Assembly (NCBI GenBank): GCA_030831885.1 | Contig: JAURKF010000175.1 | Span: 1-5,041 of the forward strand | DNA length: 5,041 bases | From: Flavobacteriales bacterium | Lineage (GTDB): Bacteria; Bacteroidota; Bacteroidia; Flavobacteriales; UA16 | Direction of reading: 5' to 3' | Shown: one piece after another, positions 1 to 4,403 of the stretch | Numbering within the stretch: the first letter of the stretch is position 1 | How the letters are laid out: every line of letters begins with the position of its first letter | Translations under genes and position numbers: made by a program | The notes under the pieces: model-generated | What the model saw: the letters and a program-made list of their open reading frames with translations, nothing else | The model's database searches: none | What the model was told of the DNA's origin: nothing

Positions 1-101
1 AGTGACTAGTGACTAGTGACTAGTGAGTAGTGAGTAGTGACCAGTGACTAATGACTAGTGACTAGTGATAAGTGGCTAGTGGCAGCCAAGTATTAGTGAC
101 T
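1..101 (+). repeat. Degenerate heptanucleotide tandem array, forward arm (AGTGACT unit)
   Basis: Twelve contiguous 7-base units run from 1 to 84. Units starting at 1, 8, 15, 43 and 57 are exactly AGTGACT; the others differ by one or two bases (AGTGAGT at 22 and 29, AGTGACC at 36, AATGACT at 50, AGTGATA at 64, AGTGGCT at 71, AGTGGCA at 78). A 10-base interruption (85-94) is followed by one more exact unit at 95-101. The array touches the window edge, so its true 5' end is unknown. No open frame or promoter is supported here. This is low-complexity intergenic DNA upstream of the DUF2805 gene. Confidence 0.93.
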
Positions 102-150
102 ATTCACTAGTCACTACTCACTACTCACTAGTCATTAGCCACTACTTACC
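102..150 (-). repeat. Inverted arm of the AGTGACT heptanucleotide array
   Basis: Seven contiguous 7-base units follow the forward arm without a gap and in perfect phase (starts 102, 109, 116, 123, 130, 137, 144). Each is the reverse complement of the AGTGACT unit or a near variant: AGTCACT at 109, ACTCACT at 116 and 123, AGTCATT at 130, AGCCACT at 137. Together with 1-101 this makes an imperfect inverted repeat about 50 bp per arm. At the junction, TAGTGA (94-99) and TCACTA (104-109) form a perfect 6-bp stem with a 4-base loop. The arm ends 18 bases before the likely TTG start of the next gene, so it lies in or just before its leader. Confidence 0.92.
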
Positions 151-168
151 CGCTAATAATCAATCCAT

Positions 169-441
169 TTGAATTCTTCTGTAGACGATATCGACCGCAT
201 CATACAAATGGCCTGGGAAGACCGAACGCCTTTCGAGGCGATTCATGCGCAATTCGGTTTGAAGGAAGACGAAGTAAAAGCCCTGATGAAACGCGAGTTA
301 AAGGCAAGCAGCTACAGGCTTTGGCGTGAGCGGGTGGAAGCTTGTTCTACCAAGCATGCCAAGTTGCGCAACGAAGAAATCAAACGCTTCAAAAGCAATG
401 CACAGCGCTCCATTTCCAACAATAAAATCAGCAAAAGATAA
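169..441 (+). CDS. DUF2805 / TIGR03643 family small protein
   Basis: A 90-residue basic protein of unknown function. I recognise the TIGR03643/DUF2805 family from the N-terminal block IIQMAWEDRTPFEAI (residues 11-25), the segment FGLKEDEVKALMKRELKASSYRLWRERV (about 29-56, quoted in pieces: FGLKEDEV, LMKRELK, SSYRLWRERV) and the conserved TKHAKLR block (61-67) before an RFKSNAQR tail. The central part has the look of a helix-turn-helix-like fold, but DNA binding is only inference. The start is TTG at 169: an in-frame TAA at 157-159 rules out any earlier start, and the first ATG (residue 14) would remove part of the conserved block. No Shine–Dalgarno is visible, as is common in Bacteroidota. 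The stop is 2 bases before the SDR gene, so the two are almost surely co-transcribed. In my memory of the family this gene often neighbours such an SDR and a cryptochrome/photolyase. Confidence 0.88.
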   Translation: MNSSVDDIDRIIQMAWEDRTPFEAIHAQFGLKEDEVKALMKRELKASSYRLWRERVEACSTKHAKLRNEEIKRFKSNAQRSISNNKISKR

Positions 442-443
442 AT

Positions 444-1127
444 ATGAGCACTTACGTACTCGCCGGCGCAGGAAGCGCTATTTCAAAAGCCACCGCCCGA
501 CAACTCTCAGCCCAAGGTCATCGAGTGATTGGTATCAGCCGATCGGAAGTGGAAGGACATGAGGCTTTTCATACGGTCAATAGTTATGATTTTGGGGCCT
601 TTCCTGCTATCGACGAGCCCGTGGATGGTCTTGTCTATTTTCCTGGCACGATCAATTTGAAGCCTTTTCACCGGTACACACAGTCCGAATTTCAGAGCGA
701 CCTTCAGATAAATACCCTGGGGGCCGTAGCATTCATACAAGCATATCTAAACAACCTCAAACAAAGCACACATCCATCGGTGGTGCTTTTCAGCAGCGTC
801 GCCGTGCAAGCCGGTATGCCCTTCCATGCCTCAATAGCCATGGCCAAAGGGGCCAACGAGGCATTAACCCGCTCGCTTGCTGCCGAATATGCTCCGCTCA
901 TTCGCTTCAATTGCATTGCACCGTCACTGACTCACACTCCTCTTGGAGAGAAGTTCCTCAATACCCCCGAAAAAATGGAAGCATCCCAAAAGCGCAATCC
1001 GCTGAAAAAAGTGGGCACGCCGGATGAGTTGGCCGACATGGTTGAATTCCTTCTCTCACCAAAATCGGCGTGGATAACAGGACAGGTATTGGCAGTGGAT
1101 GGTGGGATGGGCACGCTGAGAGTGTAG
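444..1127 (+). CDS. SDR-family protein lacking the catalytic tyrosine
   Basis: A 227-residue single-domain Rossmann protein of the short-chain dehydrogenase/reductase superfamily, cytosolic, substrate unknown. Seen: the N-terminal nucleotide-binding segment VLAGAGSAIS (5-14), Arg33 after the second strand (suggesting NADP rather than NAD), Asn90 in the INTLGA helix, Ser118 at the catalytic-serine position, Lys135, and the C-terminal ITGQVLAVDGGMG (211-223) typical of SDRs. Odd: aligned with FabG-type enzymes (Ser-x12-Tyr-x3-Lys), the tyrosine position is Ile131; the glycine motif GxxxGxG reads GAGSAIS, with Ala12 and Ser14 replacing two glycines; and NNAG is YFPG (65-68). It may be a divergent reductase using another acid, or a non-catalytic nucleotide-binding protein. 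The ATG at 444 follows the DUF2805 stop by 2 bases, fitting translational coupling. SDR assignment is firm; activity is not. Confidence 0.92.
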   Translation: MSTYVLAGAGSAISKATARQLSAQGHRVIGISRSEVEGHEAFHTVNSYDFGAFPAIDEPVDGLVYFPGTINLKPFHRYTQSEFQSDLQINTLGAVAFIQAYLNNLKQSTHPSVVLFSSVAVQAGMPFHASIAMAKGANEALTRSLAAEYAPLIRFNCIAPSLTHTPLGEKFLNTPEKMEASQKRNPLKKVGTPDELADMVEFLLSPKSAWITGQVLAVDGGMGTLRV

Positions 1128-1188
1128 AGACTTAAAACACGCAGTCATGGCTGACCCGCATGTCATTCTCTTTTTTTTCGTCACGCAC

Positions 1189-1218
1189 TTGCATCATTGA
1201 ATCCTATACTTATATTTG
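1189..1218 (+). promoter_or_regulatory. Bacteroidota-type promoter of tRNA-Glu
   Basis: TTG at 1189-1191 (-33 box) is followed by a 19-base spacer and TATATTTG at 1211-1218, a perfect match to the -7 box TAnnTTTG recognised by the Bacteroidota primary sigma factor. Transcription would start a few bases downstream, about 15-20 bases before the mature tRNA 5' end at 1241, leaving a short leader for RNase P to remove. The position directly before a tRNA gene makes the call strong. Confidence 0.82.
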
Positions 1219-1240
1219 CACCCGCTTAGAAAAACGTAAT

Positions 1241-1312
1241 GGCCCGTTCGTCTAGGGGTTAGGACATCAGATTTTCATTCTGGTAACAGGGGTTCGATTC
1301 CCCTACGGGCTA
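1241..1312 (+). tRNA. tRNA-Glu (anticodon UUC)
   Basis: A complete cloverleaf can be drawn. The acceptor stem is 1241-1247 with 1305-1311, including a G·U first pair. A three-pair D stem carries a loop containing AGGGGTTAG. The anticodon stem is 1267-1271 with 1279-1283, closing loop TTTTCAT, whose positions 34-36 (1274-1276) read TTC. A 4-base variable region follows, then the T stem 1288-1292 with 1300-1304 around the loop TTCGATT. The discriminator is A1312. The CCA end is not fully encoded (genomic bases are CAA), so it is added after transcription. The gene has its own promoter upstream and terminator 7 bases downstream and appears monocistronic. Confidence 0.97.
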
Positions 1313-1318
1313 CAAGTT

Positions 1319-1352
1319 AAAGCCGCTTCGATTGAAGCGGCTTTTTCTTTTT
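1319..1352 (+). terminator. Intrinsic terminator of the tRNA-Glu unit
   Basis: A perfect 11-bp stem AAAGCCGCTTC (1319-1329) / GAAGCGGCTTT (1334-1344) with a GATT loop is followed by a T-rich tract TTTTTCTTTTT ending at 1352. This is a classic rho-independent terminator for rightward transcription. On the minus strand only three T residues follow the stem, so it would be a poor terminator for the convergent lipoprotein gene ending at 1388, although the hairpin could still protect that mRNA end. Confidence 0.93.
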
Positions 1353-1387
1353 ATAAGCATTTGCTCGTGGTCCGGAATTAACTATCA

Positions 1388-1855
1388 CTACGATTTGCCT
1401 AGGCTGTCCGCGGAATTTTCCTCAGGTAGTTCCAAATCGCCTCCTTCTCCTTCTAACGTGTCAGAACCCCCTGCCCCTTCTCCCTTATTCATATTCAAAT
1501 CCTGCTTACTCATCGACACTTTCCACTGACCATCCACTTTTCTGAGAATCATGGATTGTTCTTCATCCTTTTCAGTTGATTTAAATAAAACAGTGGCTTT
1601 ATCGCCTTCAATCTGTTCTGATAGCACCTCAAAGCTTACCTTCGCTTGATCCTGCTCCATACTGGCTATTCCGGCAATCATATCCATCATTTGAGCTGAT
1701 TCCGGCGTGGCCAATTTCTTCGCTTCATCAAATTTCTTGTCAGCTATCGCATTCAGAAATTTTTCAGTAACAATTTTGGGAGAATCACCGGATGAGCAAG
1801 AGGCCAAAACAAGGGTGAGAAATGCGATGGAAAGAACGTGAGAAATTTTTTTCAT
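1388..1855 (-). CDS. Small lipoprotein with DUF4878-like domain
   Basis: A 155-residue predicted envelope lipoprotein of unknown function. The N-terminus has two lysines, a hydrophobic stretch (residues 5-17) and the lipobox LASC, with Cys20 as the lipidated residue. The following SSGDS has only one acidic residue, so it is a weak match to the acidic surface-export signals of some Bacteroidota lipoproteins; inner-leaflet or periplasmic retention is equally possible. Residues 26-117 (PKIVTEKFLNAIADKKFDEA, later VLRKVDGQWKVSMSK-type ending at 104-117) match the pattern of DUF4878, an NTF2-like alpha-beta fold: helix, Phe-x-x-Ala repeat, then strands ending in DGQWKV. The tail after residue 124 is Gly/Glu/Asp-rich and probably disordered. 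The start ATG lies 5 bases after the stop of the upstream hydrolase gene, indicating one operon. Domain call is by pattern recall and moderately sure; the lipoprotein call is strong. Confidence 0.82.
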   Translation of the reverse strand: MKKISHVLSIAFLTLVLASCSSGDSPKIVTEKFLNAIADKKFDEAKKLATPESAQMMDMIAGIASMEQDQAKVSFEVLSEQIEGDKATVLFKSTEKDEEQSMILRKVDGQWKVSMSKQDLNMNKGEGAGGSDTLEGEGGDLELPEENSADSLGKS

Positions 1856-1860
1856 TTGAT

Positions 1861-2520
1861 TTAATAGTTAAATGTGTGAATGGTTGTGGTGTTTGGCATC
1901 AAGTAAAGATTGTCGCAGGCAACATACTCTCTACCCGATAACCATGACGAATTTAATGGTAATCCACAACCATTCATTTTTTTAAGTGTCTTATATATAA
2001 ACTCGGTGCAATACTGGCGGTCATCACTCGCCAAATTAAAATCGCTATCGAATAAGACACCCGACTCAAATCCATTCAACACGAGTTTCATGAATTGCTG
2101 CGAAAGGGTATCATGCATTGGCAATCGGTAGATGCCAAATGAATAGGCAATCTCCGGATCACAAAAGGCAGATAGTTTATCGCGGCTCATACGCTCATTG
2201 GGATTATCGTCGCCTCCAATGCAATGGTAAACATACACTTCACCTTGTTCAATGGAGATTACCCCAGCATGTGAATAACGCTTTTGAGTTTGGGATGCAG
2301 CAAGCAATGTTGCACTCACCATACCTCTTCCATGACGAAAAATTAAATCACCACTGTGCAACATACTTTTCTCAGGCCTGGCACTACGCCACAACGATTT
2401 GCGCATTTCCAGCGATAGCCCGGCCTTATCATGTCCGCTCAAAATGTATAGCAGTCCCAGCAGGAGACAAACCAATAGAAACACCATCAACAAAATCTTG
2501 CTAATCCTACCTAACCGCAT
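1861..2520 (-). CDS. YiiX-like permuted NlpC/P60 cysteine hydrolase, membrane-anchored
   Basis: A 219-residue protein with an uncleaved-looking N-terminal hydrophobic helix (about 8-28) after a basic start (MRLGRISK), placing the rest outside the cytoplasmic membrane. The domain resembles the YiiX/YebB-like (DUF830) branch of the NlpC/P60 papain-like superfamily, in which the catalytic order is permuted to His first, Cys later. Seen: SGDLIFRHGRG (56-66), RYSHAGVIS (81-89) with candidate catalytic His84, and DRQYCTEFIYK (167-177) with candidate nucleophile Cys171 and Glu173. Known family members are hydrolases or lipid/amide-modifying enzymes; substrate here is unknown and could be a peptidoglycan peptide or a lipid. 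It is the first gene of a pair with the lipoprotein downstream. The ATG at 2520 gives the proper basic-hydrophobic start; no Shine–Dalgarno or clear promoter box is seen upstream. Confidence 0.85.
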   Translation of the reverse strand: MRLGRISKILLMVFLLVCLLLGLLYILSGHDKAGLSLEMRKSLWRSARPEKSMLHSGDLIFRHGRGMVSATLLAASQTQKRYSHAGVISIEQGEVYVYHCIGGDDNPNERMSRDKLSAFCDPEIAYSFGIYRLPMHDTLSQQFMKLVLNGFESGVLFDSDFNLASDDRQYCTEFIYKTLKKMNGCGLPLNSSWLSGREYVACDNLYLMPNTTTIHTFNY

Positions 2521-2570
2521 GGAAGGGACCTAGTATTGGTAACGCGGGAAATTAATATAAAACACGATTG

Positions 2571-2586
2571 ATGAACCCATGTTCAT
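2571..2586. repeat. Short perfect inverted repeat upstream of the hydrolase gene
   Basis: ATGAAC (2571-2576) and GTTCAT (2581-2586) are perfect reverse complements separated by CCAT. The element lies 50 bases upstream of the hydrolase start, where an operator could sit. It could equally be chance; with only six bases per arm I would not assign a regulator. Confidence 0.35.
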
Positions 2587-2610
2587 ATCCACATCATCGG
2601 CCTTCATACT

Positions 2611-2666
2611 AGCTCATCCTTCACACCTCAACCCTTACCCCTTATCCCTTTCCCCTCATCCCTTCA
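2611..2666 (-). repeat. G-rich heptanucleotide tandem repeat (second family) with quadruplex-like motif
   Basis: On the plus strand eight units of 7 bases can be laid out from 2611: AGCTCAT, CCTTCAC, ACCTCAA, CCCTTAC, CCCTTAT, CCCTTTC, CCCTCAT, CCCTTCA. The last five (2632-2666) each begin with CCC at exactly 7-base spacing. On the transcribed minus strand this reads as ATGAGGG/ATAAGGG-like repeats with five runs of three or four G separated by 3-4 bases (2662 down to 2632), meeting the usual G3+N1-7 rule for a quadruplex. The repeat overlaps the last codons and stop of the acyl-CoA dehydrogenase gene and fills most of the gap before the hydrolase gene. Its unit is unrelated to the AGTGACT array at 1-150. 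Confidence 0.75.
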
Positions 2667-3798
2667 AAATCTCCCTCGAAATAACCAACTTCTGAATTTC
2701 GCTGGTGCCCTCTCCAATAGTGCAGAGTTTGGAATCGCGGTAGTGCTTTTCAACCGGAAAATCTTTCGTGTAACCATAGCCGCCGAATATTTGAACGGCT
2801 TCGGTTGCGCAGCGCACTGAAACTTCCGAGGCATAGTACTTCGCCATAGCCGATTCCTTGGTCATCTTCATCTTGTTATTTTTCATGTAGGCCGCTTGAT
2901 ACAGCAACGCTTCCGCTGCCTGAATCTCCGTTTCCATGTCGGCTAGCTTGAAGGCGATGGCTTGAAAATTTGCAATAGGTTGACCAAACTGCTCACGCTC
3001 CTTGGCATACTTTACAGACGCCTCAAAAGCACCCCTCGCAATACCCAAGGCCAGCGCACCTATGCTGATGCGTCCTCCGTCGAGAATCTTCATCGCTTGC
3101 TGAAAGCCCTTCCCTACTTCGCCGCACACCTGACTCTTGTGCACGCGGCAATTATCAAAAATGAGCTCGGCCGTTTCGCTGGCGCGCATACCCAATTTGT
3201 TTTCTTTTTTTCCTCCGGAAAATCCGGGAGTACCTCGCTCGATAATAAATGATGTTATGCCATGCGAATCCAGCAAATCACCCGTACGAACCAATACTAC
3301 GGCCACCTCTGCGGAAATACCGTGTGTTATCCAGTTCTTCGTGCCATTAATTACCCAGTAATCACCGTCTTGCACAGCAGTGCATTTCATGCGCATAGCA
3401 TCACTGCCTGTGTTGGCCTCTGTAAGCCCCCAAGCACCTATCCATTCACCCGTCGCTAACTTGGGCAAATACTTTTGCTTCTGCTCTTCATTGGCAAACT
3501 CGAGAATATGATTGGTGCAAAGTGAATTATGCGCTGCTACCGATAAACCAATAGAACCGCACATCTTGGCAACTTCCTCTATTACCGATATATATTCGAA
3601 ATAACCAAGACCCGAACCGCCATATTCCTGAGGCACAAGCACGCCCATGAGGCCAAGCTCACCCATCTTGCGAAATAATTCGCGCGGAAACTCTTGTGAT
3701 TCGTCCCAAGTCATGACATGCGGACGTACTTCTTTGTCGACAAAATCGCGCACCATTTGCGCTATCATCAACTGACTTTCTGATTTTTCAAAGTTCAT
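2656..3798 (-). CDS. Acyl-CoA dehydrogenase (short/medium-chain type)
   Basis: An FAD-dependent, cytosolic enzyme that introduces the alpha-beta double bond into an acyl-CoA and passes electrons to electron-transfer flavoprotein. From the chosen start it has 380 residues, the normal family length. Domains in order: N-terminal helical (about 1-115), beta middle with WGLTEANTGSD (about 123-133), and C-terminal helical with REQFGQPIANFQ (268-279). The second PROSITE-type signature (Q336 to D355, IFGGYGYTKDFPVEKHYRD) is intact, and Glu363 in IGEGTSEIQ is at the catalytic base position of short-chain/butyryl enzymes. Exact substrate (butyryl, branched or medium acyl-CoA) cannot be read off. I chose the ATG at 3798 because MNFEKSESQLMIAQMVRDF matches the usual N-terminus. 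The frame stays open to an ATG at 3861 that overlaps the apt stop (TAATG) and would add 21 non-family residues; that start is a real alternative. The stop lies inside a G-rich repeat. Confidence 0.94.
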   Translation of the reverse strand: MNFEKSESQLMIAQMVRDFVDKEVRPHVMTWDESQEFPRELFRKMGELGLMGVLVPQEYGGSGLGYFEYISVIEEVAKMCGSIGLSVAAHNSLCTNHILEFANEEQKQKYLPKLATGEWIGAWGLTEANTGSDAMRMKCTAVQDGDYWVINGTKNWITHGISAEVAVVLVRTGDLLDSHGITSFIIERGTPGFSGGKKENKLGMRASETAELIFDNCRVHKSQVCGEVGKGFQQAMKILDGGRISIGALALGIARGAFEASVKYAKEREQFGQPIANFQAIAFKLADMETEIQAAEALLYQAAYMKNNKMKMTKESAMAKYYASEVSVRCATEAVQIFGGYGYTKDFPVEKHYRDSKLCTIGEGTSEIQKLVISREILKG

Positions 3799-3860
3799 TG
3801 CTTTGCTTAAATAAGATGGAGTGTTGAATGGAAGAACAGTCTCAGCGACTGCACAGTTCA

Positions 3861-4391
3861 TTAAAAGCGTGCAAAGGTAGTAACGGCATTTGTATAGGCC
3901 TGCATTCTTTCCATTCCTTTCAGAAAACTTAATTCTACCAAAAATTGAAATCCGGCTACTTCAGCCCCGGCTTGTTGAACTAACTTGGCTGCAGCCTCGG
4001 CCGTGCCTCCTGTTGCGAGCACATCATCGTGGATGAGCACACGCTGTCCCGGCCTGAGCGAATCCTTATGCATTTCAATCGTACTGCTGCCATACTCCAA
4101 ATCGTACGACACACTATGACATGCCCTTGGAAGCTTTCCCTTCTTTCTCACCATCACAAACGGAACGCCCAGTCTCATGGATAATGGCACAGCCAACAAA
4201 AAGCCCCGACTCTCTAGTCCAACAACCGCTTCAATTTGTTGATCATGGCATGCTTGAACCATAGCCTCGAGCAAGTCGTTGAGCAATGCCGGATCCTGAA
4301 ATACCGGAGTAATGTCTTTAAACACTATGCCGGGTGTGGGGAAATCGTGGACATCGACCATGGCATGCTTAATACGCTCTTCCAAATTCAT
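3861..4391 (-). CDS. apt: Adenine phosphoribosyltransferase
   Basis: Purine-salvage enzyme making AMP and pyrophosphate from adenine and PRPP in the cytosol, normally a homodimer. The 176-residue length is typical. Seen: GIVFKDITP (21-29), the family hallmark; GLESRGF (58-64); the flexible-loop segment VRKKGKLPRACHSVSYDLEYG (about 81-101, with Lys/Arg-rich start and Tyr-Glu-Tyr end); the PRPP-binding loop VLIHDDVLATGGTAEA (118-133) with the Asp122-Asp123 pair; and the ELSFLKG segment (153-159). All key residues are present. The ATG at 4391 is preferred over a TTG at 4400 because it is a stronger codon and the protein then begins MNLEERIK as expected. It follows the HhH gene by 12 bases, and its stop overlaps a possible ATG of the dehydrogenase gene by one base, so the three genes are probably one transcript. 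Confidence 0.97.
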   Translation of the reverse strand: MNLEERIKHAMVDVHDFPTPGIVFKDITPVFQDPALLNDLLEAMVQACHDQQIEAVVGLESRGFLLAVPLSMRLGVPFVMVRKKGKLPRACHSVSYDLEYGSSTIEMHKDSLRPGQRVLIHDDVLATGGTAEAAAKLVQQAGAEVAGFQFLVELSFLKGMERMQAYTNAVTTFARF

Positions 4392-4403
4392 AGTCCGCAA
4401 AAA

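Noticed and set aside
1..150. CRISPR array
   Set aside because: Units are 7 bases, contiguous and degenerate, with no spacers and with an inverted second half.
164..171. TCCATTTG as a -7 box (one mismatch to TAnnTTTG)
   Set aside because: It overlaps the TTG start codon of the DUF2805 gene, and the transcript would miss the conserved N-terminal codons.
1142..1178. T8 tract (1171-1178) after the SDR gene, as a possible terminator
   Set aside because: The sequence before the T-run offers only a weak 4-bp stem (GTCA/TGAC) that is not adjacent to the tract, so an intrinsic terminator is not supported.
1319..1352. Bidirectional terminator serving the lipoprotein gene as well
   Set aside because: On the minus strand the stem is followed by only three T residues, so efficient leftward termination is not supported by the sequence.
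1241..1352. tRNA-Glu as an integration site for a mobile element
   Set aside because: No integrase gene or repeated copy of the tRNA 3' end is seen within the window.
2118..2504. Long plus-strand open frame opposite the hydrolase gene
   Set aside because: It lies antisense to a well-supported gene, has no recognisable domain and no promoter or start signal, so it is treated as a shadow frame.
2540..2570. AT-rich stretch on the minus strand (TTTTATATTAATTTC) as a promoter for the hydrolase gene
   Set aside because: The best fit to TAnnTTTG has at least two mismatches and no TTG box at the right spacing; a promoter must exist nearby but cannot be placed.
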